Positions 35,277-43,967 of a stretch of 64,000 nucleotides of DNA are shown piece after piece; the first letter of the stretch is position 1; each line of letters begins with the position of its first letter. Source of the DNA: Roseimarinus sp035271585 (GTDB taxonomy: Bacteria; Bacteroidota; Bacteroidia; Bacteroidales; Prolixibacteraceae); assembly GCA_035271585.1 (NCBI GenBank), contig DATERL010000074.1, forward strand, positions 1 through 64,000, in the 5' to 3' direction. The translations under genes were made by a program, and so were the position numbers. The notes under the pieces are model-generated. The model saw only the letters and a list, made by a program, of their open reading frames with translations. It searched no databases and was not told the DNA's origin.

Positions 35277-36935
35277 ATGAGCTATAAATATCATCGGGAA
35301 CTACTTAAAATCTCAAAATTGAGCAAAGCTATAATTGGACTAATGCTATTGGTAATTCTGGTAACAATCAACACCAAGGCTTTTTCACAAAACTGGAAAA
35401 ATGGGCTTTGGAATGCCGACAATGGCAATGGTACTTTTACAAACCCCATATTGCATTCCGATTATTCAGATCCCGATGTGTGCCAGGCTGGCGATTATTT
35501 TTACCTTACCGCTTCGAGCTTTAATTGTGCGCCCGGCTTACCCATCTTAAGATCAACTGATTTGGTCAACTGGGAATTAATAGCCTATGCGCTTCACCGC
35601 TTATACCATAAGTCATTCGACCAACCACAACACGGAAATGGAGTTTGGGCACCGGCCATACGCTATCACAACAACGAATTTTATATTTACTGGGGCGACC
35701 CCGACCTAGGCATTTACATGGTAAAAGCCCAAAACCCAGAAGGGCCGTGGAGCGAAGCCCTTTTGGTACACGCTGCCCGTGGATGGATTGATCCCTGTCC
35801 TTTTTGGGACGACAACGGGAAAGCTTATCTGGTTCACGCTTTAGCCGGTAGCCGCGCAGGAATAAAAAGCATACTGCTTATTAATGAAATGAGCCCCGAC
35901 GGTACAAAAATCGATCCTCAAGGGGTACTGGTTTTCGACGGACACGAAAAGCACACAACCATAGAAGGGCCAAAACTCTACAAACGGAATGGCTATTATT
36001 ACATTTTTGCTCCGGCTGGCGGAGTTAAACCCGGCTGGCAAACTGTGCTTCGAAGCAAAAATATATTTGGTACCTACGAAGATAAAATTGTGATGCACCA
36101 AGGCAATACCAACATTAATGGCCCACATCAAGGCGGTTTTCTCGAATTGGCTTCGGGCGAATCGTGGTTCATTCACTTTCAGGACAAAGATGCCTACGGA
36201 CGTATTGTCCATCTACAGCCAGTTAACTGGGCCAACAATTGGCCCACAATAGGTTACGACATCAACAACGATGGCATTGGCGAACCCATTAGCACCTATT
36301 CGAAACCCAAAGTAAAACTCGAATCAAACCCACTGGGAATAGCTGCCTCCGACGAGTTCAATTCCACAACAATGGGACTGCAATGGCAATGGCACGCCAA
36401 CCCAAAATCCGAATGGGCTTTCACATCGCCTTATGGTTATTTAAGAATGAATTGCGTAATGACACCTTCCAAACCACTGAATTTATGGGAAGTGCCCAAT
36501 TTATTGCTTCAAAAACCACCTGCAGTTGAATTCACGGCTACCACAAAATTTAATTTCTCACCCAAAGAAAATGGCGACTGCGCTGGCTTGGTAATAATGG
36601 GCGAAGATTACGCCTACATTGCCTGCGAACACCACAATGGAAAGAACTTCGTGACCTACAACAAATGCAGCGACGCAAGAACAGGTGGCAAGGAGCTTCA
36701 ACTTCAAAAAATAGAAATTGAAGGCAACGAAATTTATTTTAGGCTTGACGTTACAATCGGCGCTGTATGCAAGTTTACATACAGTACCAATGGAAAGGAT
36801 TACACAAATATTGGCAACGAATTTAACGCACGTGCCGGACGCTGGATTGGAGCAAAAACAGGCATTTTTGCACTTAAAAGTACCGAGACCAACGATTCGG
36901 GCTTTGCCGATTTCGACTGGTTTAGGGTTGAATAA
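35277..36935 (+). CDS. GH43 family glycoside hydrolase with C-terminal beta-sandwich domain
   Basis: 552 residues, signal peptide or N-terminal anchor (hydrophobic residues about 17-35). Five-bladed propeller with the catalytic set of GH43: DYSDPDVC (base), IDPCPFWDD (pKa modulator) and EGPKLYKRNGYYY (acid). The last ~190 residues form a concanavalin-like module seen in beta-xylosidase/arabinofuranosidase subfamilies (starts near SDEFNSTTMGLQWQW). In this locus it probably removes arabinose or galactose-type side chains from rhamnogalacturonan I, but xylose activity cannot be excluded. Confidence 0.92.
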   Translation: MSYKYHRELLKISKLSKAIIGLMLLVILVTINTKAFSQNWKNGLWNADNGNGTFTNPILHSDYSDPDVCQAGDYFYLTASSFNCAPGLPILRSTDLVNWELIAYALHRLYHKSFDQPQHGNGVWAPAIRYHNNEFYIYWGDPDLGIYMVKAQNPEGPWSEALLVHAARGWIDPCPFWDDNGKAYLVHALAGSRAGIKSILLINEMSPDGTKIDPQGVLVFDGHEKHTTIEGPKLYKRNGYYYIFAPAGGVKPGWQTVLRSKNIFGTYEDKIVMHQGNTNINGPHQGGFLELASGESWFIHFQDKDAYGRIVHLQPVNWANNWPTIGYDINNDGIGEPISTYSKPKVKLESNPLGIAASDEFNSTTMGLQWQWHANPKSEWAFTSPYGYLRMNCVMTPSKPLNLWEVPNLLLQKPPAVEFTATTKFNFSPKENGDCAGLVIMGEDYAYIACEHHNGKNFVTYNKCSDARTGGKELQLQKIEIEGNEIYFRLDVTIGAVCKFTYSTNGKDYTNIGNEFNARAGRWIGAKTGIFALKSTETNDSGFADFDWFRVE

Positions 36936-36964
36936 TTCATAACATCAATACAAACCAACTTGTA

Positions 36965-37933
36965 ATGAAAAAAATAACAATTCTATACTTCTTCCTTTTT
37001 CAGTTGCTCATTTCGTTGGCCGGAAACAACTATCATTTCACTGTAGCAACCGACAGTACAGGCGACTTCAATTCGATTCAAAAAGCCATTGATGCAACAA
37101 AAGCCTTCCCACCACATCGGCTTACCATTTTCGTAAAAAATGGCATTTACAACGAAAAAGTAAAGGTTCACTCGTGGAATACCGATTTAAGCATTATTGG
37201 TGAAAGTGCAGAAAACACAATCATTACTTTCGACGATTATTTCGATAAAATAAATTTAGGTAGGAACAGCACTTTTCATACTTGGACCATGTTGGTTGAA
37301 GCTCATAATTTTATTGCCGAGAACCTGACCATAGCCAACACCGCAGGTCCAGTTGGACAAGCCATTGCCTTACAGGTTGAAGCCGACCAATGTATTTTTC
37401 GTAACATTAGGGTGCTGGGACATCAGGACGCTCTTTACGCGGCAGGTATTAATTGTCGCCAGTATTTCAAAGATTGTTACATTGAAGGAACCACCGATTT
37501 CATTTTTGGTTCTGCCACAGCCCTTTTCGAAAACTGCACCATCAATAGTAAAAGCAACTCGTACATCACTGCAGCAAGCACTCCAAAAGGCTTTGATTTT
37601 GGTTACGTATTTATGAACTGCAAGTTTACAGCCAGCAATGGAGTTGATAGCGTTTACCTTGGCCGGCCATGGCGAAAATTTGCAAAAACAGTGATTATTA
37701 ATTGTGAACTTGGCAATCACATTGTTCCCGAAGGATGGAAAGCATGGGACAATGCCGATGACTTGTTTTCGACCTATTATGCCGAATATAATAATTTAGG
37801 TTCGGGTGGAAAAACCGAAAAAAGGGTAGTATGGAGCCACCAACTAACACCTATTGAAGCCAATGGCTATACTGCCGAAACAATTTTAAAAACTCGGCAA
37901 CAAATAAAAACAGCAAAGTGGTACATTCAATAA
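36965..37933 (+). CDS. pectin methylesterase, CE8
   Basis: 322 residues with a signal peptide (to about LISLAG). Right-handed beta-helix with the CE8 motifs GQAIALQVEADQ, the QDALYA strand (first catalytic Asp), TDFIFGSATA (second Asp) and YLGRPWRKFA (Arg). De-esterifies methylated homogalacturonan, preparing it for the GH28 enzyme. Last gene of the pectin series; convergent with folE, only 22 nt apart, with no clear terminator between. Confidence 0.94.
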   Translation: MKKITILYFFLFQLLISLAGNNYHFTVATDSTGDFNSIQKAIDATKAFPPHRLTIFVKNGIYNEKVKVHSWNTDLSIIGESAENTIITFDDYFDKINLGRNSTFHTWTMLVEAHNFIAENLTIANTAGPVGQAIALQVEADQCIFRNIRVLGHQDALYAAGINCRQYFKDCYIEGTTDFIFGSATALFENCTINSKSNSYITAASTPKGFDFGYVFMNCKFTASNGVDSVYLGRPWRKFAKTVIINCELGNHIVPEGWKAWDNADDLFSTYYAEYNNLGSGGKTEKRVVWSHQLTPIEANGYTAETILKTRQQIKTAKWYIQ

Positions 37934-37955
37934 AAAACAAAACAGGTTTTCACAA

Positions 37956-38579
37956 TCAATGTAAATTACTGCTTATTATTTTGAAAAACTCCTGACGGGT
38001 GGCTTCACGTGTAAATGCACCAGTAAAATCGGATGTAGTAGTAACCGAGTGCTGTTTCTGTACACCACGCATTTGCATGCAAAGGTGCTGTGCCTCAATC
38101 ACTACTGCAACACCAAGTGGATGTAAGGTATCATTAATGCAGTCTTTAATTTGCGTGGTTAAACGCTCCTGAATCTGCAACCTGCGCGAAAAAGCCTCAA
38201 CAACCCTAGCAATTTTGCTTAAACCGGTAATATATCCGTTGGGAATATAAGCTACGTGAGCCTTGCCAATAAAGGGAAGCATGTGATGCTCGCACATCGA
38301 AAAAATTTCAATTTCTTTTACAACCACCATTTGTCGGTAATCTTCTTTAAACATGGCCGACTTTAGTATTTCCTGAGGATTCATCTCATAGCCTTGCAAC
38401 AAAAACTGCATGGACTTAGCTACCCTTAATGGTGTGTTTTGTAATCCCTCGCGAGCAGGGTCTTCACCTAAAAGCTTAATTATTTCGTGGTAATGATCGA
38501 CTAATTTTTCAGTTGTATCGGTATCGAACTTTTCAACTTTCTGATAATTACCTGATTTACTATTCAATGAAAATTGCAT
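37956..38579 (-). CDS. folE: GTP cyclohydrolase I
   Basis: 207 residues, type I enzyme making dihydroneopterin triphosphate from GTP, first step of folate and queuosine/biopterin-type pathways. Zinc ligands are seen in SMCEHHMLPFIGKAHVAYIP and CMQMRGVQK; the C-terminal GAFTREATRQEFF region is also typical. Divergent from the Lrp-type regulator across 224 nt. Confidence 0.97.
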   Translation of the reverse strand: MQFSLNSKSGNYQKVEKFDTDTTEKLVDHYHEIIKLLGEDPAREGLQNTPLRVAKSMQFLLQGYEMNPQEILKSAMFKEDYRQMVVVKEIEIFSMCEHHMLPFIGKAHVAYIPNGYITGLSKIARVVEAFSRRLQIQERLTTQIKDCINDTLHPLGVAVVIEAQHLCMQMRGVQKQHSVTTTSDFTGAFTREATRQEFFKIISSNLH

Positions 38580-38803
38580 TTTTTAAAGTTTTCTACAAAA
38601 AAACAACATTTATTGATAATATTCCATTTTTGGGTACTAAAAAAGCAAAAAGTAATGGAATTTAAACATCTATACTTATTTTAAAAAATAGCTTAGCACT
38701 TATTAACTTTTAAATTATAACTATTCTACTATTTTTACTTACATATTTTAATTATAACAAGAAATATCGTACTTTTAACTTACAATTTAAAAGTAAAACG
38801 ACA

Positions 38804-39283
38804 ATGAGCGAAGAATTATCAAACCAGCAAATGAACATCGACGAGCTGGATAAAAAAATACTTAAACTGATTACCAAAAATGCACGCATTCCTTTTCTCG
38901 AGGTGGCACGCGAATGTGGAGTATCGGGTGCGGCCATACACCAAAGGGTACAGCGTTTACTTAACATGGGAATTGTTTCGGGATCGGAATTTATTTTATG
39001 CCCCGAAAAACTGGGCTACAACACCTGTGCTTATATGGGGATTCATCTCGAAAAAGCGAGCTTTCACAAAGAAGTAGTTTTACAATTAAAGGCAATTCCC
39101 GAAATAGTTGAGTGCCACTGTACCACCGGGCAATACGCCATTTTTGTAAAAATAATGACAAAAACCAACAAGCACCTTAGACAAATCATCGACAACGAAT
39201 TTCAAAAAATAAACGGCATTGCCCGTACCGAAACATTTATGTCACTTGAGCTTGAATTTAGCAGGCAAGCCCCTGTCAAATAA
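38804..39283 (+). CDS. Lrp/AsnC family transcriptional regulator
   Basis: 159 residues: N-terminal winged HTH (DELDKKILKLITKNARIPFL, then GVSGAAIHQRVQRL) and a C-terminal RAM ligand-binding domain (EIVECHCTTGQYAIFVKIM). Family members respond to amino acids as dimers to octamers. No target can be assigned. A TACTTTTA box (one mismatch to TAnnTTTG) lies at 38770-38777. Confidence 0.93.
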   Translation: MSEELSNQQMNIDELDKKILKLITKNARIPFLEVARECGVSGAAIHQRVQRLLNMGIVSGSEFILCPEKLGYNTCAYMGIHLEKASFHKEVVLQLKAIPEIVECHCTTGQYAIFVKIMTKTNKHLRQIIDNEFQKINGIARTETFMSLELEFSRQAPVK

Positions 39284-39289
39284 TAAAAA

Positions 39290-39319
39290 AAGGTGTTACC
39301 CTCTCCTGAGTAACACCTT
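39290..39319. terminator. bidirectional hairpin terminator
   Basis: AAGGTGTTAC (39290-39299) and GTAACACCTT (39310-39319), perfect 10-bp stem with a 10-nt loop. On the minus strand the stem is followed by a T-run (AAAAAAA at 39284-39290 on the + strand), so it serves the minus-strand gene at 39359 best; on + it follows the Lrp gene. Confidence 0.85.
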
Positions 39320-39358
39320 GTTCAAAAAAAAACCTAAACCACTCTATGAAAAATCACG

Positions 39359-39844
39359 CTACATTTCTGTAATTGCTTGCTCAAAATTCACAAATTCAAC
39401 CATCAATTTATGATCGGCATTGGAAATAATCCCCGCTAACATTTGGGGCATTACCTTGTATTCTTTTGCCGTTTGCTTATCGATGAAGACAAACCCAAAG
39501 TGTTTTTTATCAATTTGAATTGAAAATCCATCACTGTTGATTGTTGTTATTTGCATTAATTCGTCAAGCTCTTCAACATAAATCGACCCAAACAAATCGT
39601 TACGATGTGATATACTTCCAGGCGATAACAGTTGAACGTTAACACTTTTGTCATAAAAAGCAAAGCCTAACCGACTGTTTTCGTAAGCCGTAATTAACAC
39701 TTTTACTCCCTTTGTTGAAGTAAGTAAAATTTCCTTGTCGGTTATTTGCCGATAACTTGAAAATTTACCCACCGATTTTGCCATAACAACAAACGACATC
39801 AAACTAAAAACAACAAGCAATAAAACTTTTAAATTCCCCTTCAT
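39359..39844 (-). CDS. small secreted protein of unknown function
   Basis: 161 residues with a signal peptide (MKGNLKVLLLVVFSLMSFVVMA). Not recognised. The mature part looks like a small all-beta protein: SYRQITDKEILLTSTKGVKV and GFSIQIDKKHFGFVFID. The pattern faintly recalls the N-terminal beta domain in front of GH31 catalytic modules, but no catalytic domain follows. It stands alone between a terminator and a 300-nt divergent region. Confidence 0.7.
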   Translation of the reverse strand: MKGNLKVLLLVVFSLMSFVVMAKSVGKFSSYRQITDKEILLTSTKGVKVLITAYENSRLGFAFYDKSVNVQLLSPGSISHRNDLFGSIYVEELDELMQITTINSDGFSIQIDKKHFGFVFIDKQTAKEYKVMPQMLAGIISNADHKLMVEFVNFEQAITEM

Positions 39845-39944
39845 CTATAACCCTATTTTTTAATGTTGTAAACGAAGCAAAAATCACCCCAAGAAACACA
39901 ACTACCTCAACAACTGACTCATAAAATAAAAATAAAGAAAAAAA

Positions 39945-39977
39945 TTGTTCCAAAATGGGACATCATTCCTATTTTTG
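39945..39977 (+). promoter_or_regulatory. promoter upstream of the saccharopine dehydrogenase-like gene
   Basis: TTG (39945-39947), 22-nt spacer, TATTTTTG (39970-39977), matching the Bacteroidota sigma promoter. It leaves a leader of about 160 nt to the GTG start at 40145. Apart from this, the 300-nt gap 39845-40144 shows only AT-rich sequence. Confidence 0.5.
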
Positions 39978-40144
39978 AAAAAGATTATTCCTTAATTTAA
40001 ACTTGAAAAACAATATTTATTTGCAGATTTTTTTTGATTTTCGCTTTAAAAACAGCATATTGTCATGTTGTGAATTAAGAAAAATGTGGATATTTGCCAC
40101 ACTTTTTCATTATAACATTTAACTAATTAAAAAACAAAAGCTTA

Positions 40145-41338
40145 GTGGGACGAGTACTGATAATAGGAGCCGGCGGCGTAGGAACCGTTGTAGCTCACAA
40201 AATGGCGGCTAACCCCGATGTTTTTACAGACATTATGATGGCAAGCCGTACCAAATCGAAGTGTGATGCCATTGCAGCCGCAGTGGGTGGAAACCGCATC
40301 AAAACCGCCCAAGTAGACGCCAACAATGTGCCCGAATTGGTGGAGCTCATCAAGTCGTTCAACCCTGGATTGGTGGTTAACGTAGCCCTGCCCTATCAAG
40401 ATTTGACCATTATGGATGCCTGCTTGGAGACAAAAACAGCTTATCTCGATACGGCCAATTATGAGCCCGAGAACGAAGCTAAATATGAATACGGTTGGCA
40501 ATGGGCTTATCACGACCGCTTTAAAGAAGCCGGGATAACAGCCATACTGGGTTGTGGTTTCGATCCAGGTGTTACCAGTGTTTACACAGCTTATGCAGCC
40601 AAACACCATTTCGACGAAATTCAATACCTCGACATTGTTGACTGTAATGCTGGCGATCATGGAAAAGCTTTTGCGACCAATTTCAACCCCGAAATCAACA
40701 TTAGGGAAGTAACCCAAAAAGGTAAGTACTGGGAAAATGGAGAATGGAAGCTCACCGAGCCACACGAAATCCACAAACCACTTAATTACCCCGAAATTGG
40801 GCCAAAAGAATCGTACTTGATTTATCACGAAGAACTAGAGTCGTTGGTGAAGCATTTCCCAACTTTAAAGCGCGCTCGTTTTTGGATGACTTTTGGACAA
40901 GAATACCTCACTCACCTGAGGGTGATCCAAAATATTGGAATGGCTGGTATTGAACCCATCCTATACGAAGGAAAAAAAATTGTCCCAATCCAATTTTTAA
41001 AAGCGGTGTTACCCAATCCCGGTGACCTTGGCGAAAATTATACCGGATGGACTTCCATTGGATGCCGAATACGTGGAATGAAGGACGGAAAAGAAAAGAC
41101 TTACTACATTTACAATAATTGCAGCCACGAGGTAGCCTACAAAGAAACTGGCATGCAAGGTGTTAGCTACACCACCGGAGTACCGGCTACCGTTGGCGCC
41201 ATGATGTACTTTAAAGGATTATGGAAAGACAAAGGCGTTTTCAATGTTGAACAATTCAACCCCGACCCTTTCCTCGAAGAGGTTTCGAAACAAGGCTTGC
41301 CTTTTGTTGAGCTGCACAATGTTGATTTAGAATTCTAA
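40145..41338 (+). CDS. carboxynorspermidine dehydrogenase / saccharopine dehydrogenase-family protein
   Basis: 397 residues, GTG start (GTG GGA CGA), giving MGRVLIIGAGGVGTVVAHKM, a Rossmann NAD(P)-binding motif as in family members. Other features: VNVALPYQDLTIMDACL, CGFDPGVTSVYTAYA and TTGVPATVGAMMYFKGLW. The protein matches the carboxy(nor)spermidine dehydrogenase branch, which condenses a diamine with aspartate semialdehyde in an alternative polyamine route. The decarboxylase partner is not in the window, so a lysine-related role cannot be excluded. Followed by its own terminator. Confidence 0.85.
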   Translation: MGRVLIIGAGGVGTVVAHKMAANPDVFTDIMMASRTKSKCDAIAAAVGGNRIKTAQVDANNVPELVELIKSFNPGLVVNVALPYQDLTIMDACLETKTAYLDTANYEPENEAKYEYGWQWAYHDRFKEAGITAILGCGFDPGVTSVYTAYAAKHHFDEIQYLDIVDCNAGDHGKAFATNFNPEINIREVTQKGKYWENGEWKLTEPHEIHKPLNYPEIGPKESYLIYHEELESLVKHFPTLKRARFWMTFGQEYLTHLRVIQNIGMAGIEPILYEGKKIVPIQFLKAVLPNPGDLGENYTGWTSIGCRIRGMKDGKEKTYYIYNNCSHEVAYKETGMQGVSYTTGVPATVGAMMYFKGLWKDKGVFNVEQFNPDPFLEEVSKQGLPFVELHNVDLEF

Positions 41339-41365
41339 AAAAATTACAATATCAAAAAAACAGGA

Positions 41366-41392
41366 GAGGCTGCCCATAAGGTAGCCTCTTTT
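41366..41392 (+). terminator. intrinsic terminator
   Basis: GAGGCTGCC (41366-41374) pairs with GGTAGCCTC (41380-41388), nine pairs including one G-U, five-nt loop, then TTTTATATTTT. Ends the saccharopine dehydrogenase-like transcript and lies between convergent genes. Confidence 0.85.
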
Positions 41393-41403
41393 ATATTTTA
41401 CAC

Positions 41404-41622
41404 CTATTCCGGTCTTAAATCTTCGCTAGGCAGCATCGACTCATCAACAGCTAAACCGCTACTAAACTTTTCGAATACGGCACATTTTTGCCACCACCTG
41501 AAACCGTTGTTGCAATAAATATTCTTTACTAAGAATAACGGCTGTTTAAGCTTCACCTTTCCGTTATAAACATGGCATTCGCCAGCGTGTTTACACAATC
41601 GTCCCATACTTCTATCAGTCAT
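41404..41622 (-). CDS. small cysteine protein downstream of ablB, unknown function
   Basis: 72 residues with four Cys in two pairs: C10-x5-C16 (GRLCKHAGECHVY) and C37-x9-C47 (IYCNNGFRWWQKC). No signal peptide; the pattern suggests metal or iron-sulphur binding in the cytoplasm. Its start is 2 nt after the ablB stop, so it is translated from the kamA-ablB transcript. I do not recognise the family; the tight linkage points to a role in the acetyl-beta-lysine route or its control. Confidence 0.75.
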   Translation of the reverse strand: MTDRSMGRLCKHAGECHVYNGKVKLKQPLFLVKNIYCNNGFRWWQKCAVFEKFSSGLAVDESMLPSEDLRPE

Positions 41623-41624
41623 TG

Positions 41625-42449
41625 TTATACAAATTTATAAAGCACGTTCATACTTTCTATCCCACCCGAAATATTAGTATTATTAATGAGAGTACCAGCA
41701 TAACTGTACCCCGCGCCCAAAAATGTTTTATTCATGGGGATTGAATTTAAACGGGCAATGGTGTACAATGTTTTTATGCCTTTTAGTTTCATTTGTTCTT
41801 CCATAAAGGTCAGTAAAATTTTTGACAATCCTCTTCCCCTGGCACTGTTTAGAACAGCAAAATCGGTCATTTCTGCGTTTTTATTGGCAATATCCATTTC
41901 GGATGACGAAATACTGCACAATTCACCATTTTGAAATGCGCCAAAATAACAAACATCATTTTCCATGGTATGTTCAATGTATTCTTTATTGTGAACAGGA
42001 AAAGGATAAGTTTTAAAAACTTGCTTAAAAACGTCAATCATTACCGGGGCATCGTCGGGCATAAGTAGCCGAAAAACAAACCCATTGCTCAAAACAGGTT
42101 TATTTGTAATAATGTAATCATCGAGAACCTGATTGAACAGATTCAGTGGTTCGGGATTAAAAATTGCCCGCTCGGGGTCGATGAACTTTGACACAAAACA
42201 GCAAGTGCTGCGCCCCTTATAAAACTTTGGCACAGAAGCTTCCATCTTGAAATCATTCTGCAAAAACATGTTCAATTTTCCTTTGGGAATTTTACCAACT
42301 ATTTTGGTATAGCCATTTTCGATGGCAAACTGAGATATTTTTTTTAAAAGACCAGTATTTCCCCCTTTGGGAAACTTCATAATATAAAGCCTATTACTAA
42401 AACTGCCATGATGAATAAGTGCATTTTCGAATTTTTCGATTTTATCCAT
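41625..42449 (-). CDS. ablB: putative beta-lysine N-acetyltransferase
   Basis: 274 residues from ATG 42449 (MDKIEKFENALIHHGSFSNR), which overlaps the kamA stop by 8 nt and fits family starts; an ATG at 42488 would add 13 residues and overlap by 47 nt. The N-terminal half is the AblB-specific domain (YIMKFPKGG, FYKGRSTCCFVSKF); the C-terminal half is a GNAT fold (LNSARGRGLSKILLTFMEEQ acetyl-CoA loop, ARLNSIPMNKTFLGAGY). With KamA it makes N-epsilon-acetyl-beta-lysine, a compatible solute known from methanogens and some bacteria. Confidence 0.93.
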   Translation of the reverse strand: MDKIEKFENALIHHGSFSNRLYIMKFPKGGNTGLLKKISQFAIENGYTKIVGKIPKGKLNMFLQNDFKMEASVPKFYKGRSTCCFVSKFIDPERAIFNPEPLNLFNQVLDDYIITNKPVLSNGFVFRLLMPDDAPVMIDVFKQVFKTYPFPVHNKEYIEHTMENDVCYFGAFQNGELCSISSSEMDIANKNAEMTDFAVLNSARGRGLSKILLTFMEEQMKLKGIKTLYTIARLNSIPMNKTFLGAGYSYAGTLINNTNISGGIESMNVLYKFV

Positions 42450-43761
42450 CACACCTTCTTCCCATACGTTCATTTCCTCGTGGTACAAGTGAAATTGAAT
42501 TGTCGGAATCGGATAAAAGCAATTCTATGCCGGTCGCTGCTACTTCTTCAGAAGGTGACAAATTTAGCTCCAAATCGCATTTTGCACAGTTACGATCGCA
42601 AAAACGTTGTTCGTATTTATCGGGTTCTTTGTAAGTTGTGATTACCCCTTCGTAATTTCGCAACACCACTTTATTGGTCGACCACGAGATAATATAGTTG
42701 GGCATTACTGGTATTTTACCACCACCACCGGGAGCGTCAATAACGTAAGTAGGCACTGCAAATCCACTGGTATGGCCAATAAGGCTCTCCATGATTTCAA
42801 TCCCCTTGCCAATTGGAGTTCTGAAATGCGAAAGGCCTTCGGACAAATCGCACTGGTATAAATAGTAAGGGCGCACGCGGTTTTTAACCAATTCATGAAC
42901 CAATTTTTTCATAATGCGCGGACAGTCATTCACATCGGCCAATAATACCGATTGATTTCCCAGCGGAATACCAGCATTGGCCAGTTTTGCAAGGGCTTCG
43001 CTAGCCGATGCGGTCATTTCGCGCGGATGGTTAAAATGTGTATTGATCCAAAGGGGATGATATTTTTTCAGAATATTTATCAAATTATCGGTTACACGGT
43101 AAGGCAGCACAACGGGTATTCGCGTACCAATTCGGATTACCTGAACGTGTTCAATTTGAGAAACTTCACTCAGCAACCAATCAAGTGTACTATCGGGCAA
43201 CATAAAGGGGTCGCCCCCCGACAATAAAACATCCCTTACCTGCGTGTTATTTCTAATGTATTCAATCCCTTTTAACAACTGTGCTTTTGATGGAACGTGG
43301 TCAACGTCGCCCACCTTACGCTTACGAGTACAGTGGCGGCAATACATTGAACAAATGTTACTTACATGAAAAAGCACCCTATCGGGATAACGATGGGTAA
43401 TGCCTTCAACTGGGCTATCCTCTTCTTCGGCCAAAGGGTCGCTGCTTTCCGACTCGTCAATAATCAGCTCGCGCGCATCGGCAAACGATTGCTTAAAAAC
43501 GGGGTCGTGCTGATAATTCTTAACATCAATTAACGATAAGTAATATGGAGTAATCGACAAGGGAAAAGTGTCGAGTGTTTTTTTCAAATTGTTTTTTTCC
43601 TCGTCGGAAAATTTTATACCGGTAACCCATTCAAATTTTTCAATCGACCGTATGGCGTGTTTTAGTTGCCATTTCCAGTCTTTCCAATTTCCTTTATCCG
43701 ATGTTTCTTCTATTCGATGTGCAATTGATTCTTGTTTCTTGGTATAAATACTCATTTTCAA
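42442..43761 (-). CDS. kamA: lysine 2,3-aminomutase (radical SAM, PLP)
   Basis: 439 residues. Converts L-lysine to L-beta-lysine using SAM, a 4Fe-4S cluster and PLP. Seen: cluster motif CSMYCRHC, the VLLSGGDPFMLPD segment, the PLP-lysine region near ISWSTNKVVLRNYEG and a C-terminal Cys cluster (CDRNCAKCDLEL). Slightly longer than clostridial enzymes through an acidic insert (around ESESSDPLAEEED). The second Met (43755) is also possible as start. First gene of a kamA-ablB-small Cys protein operon; a MarR gene lies just upstream on the same strand. Fermentation of lysine is the alternative role, but ablB points to osmolyte synthesis. Confidence 0.96.
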   Translation of the reverse strand: MKMSIYTKKQESIAHRIEETSDKGNWKDWKWQLKHAIRSIEKFEWVTGIKFSDEEKNNLKKTLDTFPLSITPYYLSLIDVKNYQHDPVFKQSFADARELIIDESESSDPLAEEEDSPVEGITHRYPDRVLFHVSNICSMYCRHCTRKRKVGDVDHVPSKAQLLKGIEYIRNNTQVRDVLLSGGDPFMLPDSTLDWLLSEVSQIEHVQVIRIGTRIPVVLPYRVTDNLINILKKYHPLWINTHFNHPREMTASASEALAKLANAGIPLGNQSVLLADVNDCPRIMKKLVHELVKNRVRPYYLYQCDLSEGLSHFRTPIGKGIEIMESLIGHTSGFAVPTYVIDAPGGGGKIPVMPNYIISWSTNKVVLRNYEGVITTYKEPDKYEQRFCDRNCAKCDLELNLSPSEEVAATGIELLLSDSDNSISLVPRGNERMGRRCDG

Positions 43762-43781
43762 TATTTTTGTTTCTATGCGAA

Positions 43782-43789
43782 CAAATATA
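43782..43789 (-). promoter_or_regulatory. minus-7 box of the kamA operon
   Basis: Minus strand TATATTTG (43782-43789), a perfect TAnnTTTG match, about 21 nt upstream of the kamA start. No TTG was found at a normal minus-33 distance, which would fit a promoter that needs an activator or is weak. Confidence 0.5.
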
Positions 43790-43967
43790 TAAAATAAACA
43801 CGCTGCATTCTAATTTACATCCAAAAAACCAACAACAGAACAATCGAGCAAAAGCATATAAACCAATCATTATCAACTGGGTTATGCGAATATAAACAAA
43901 CACAAAAACATAACACAAACCATAAAACTTAATGTTTAGACAACATTAGTTTCTATCGAACCTTGTT

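Noticed and set aside
40142..40828. 228-residue minus-strand open frame
   Set aside because: Lies entirely opposite the saccharopine dehydrogenase-like gene, whose motifs show the plus frame is the coding one.
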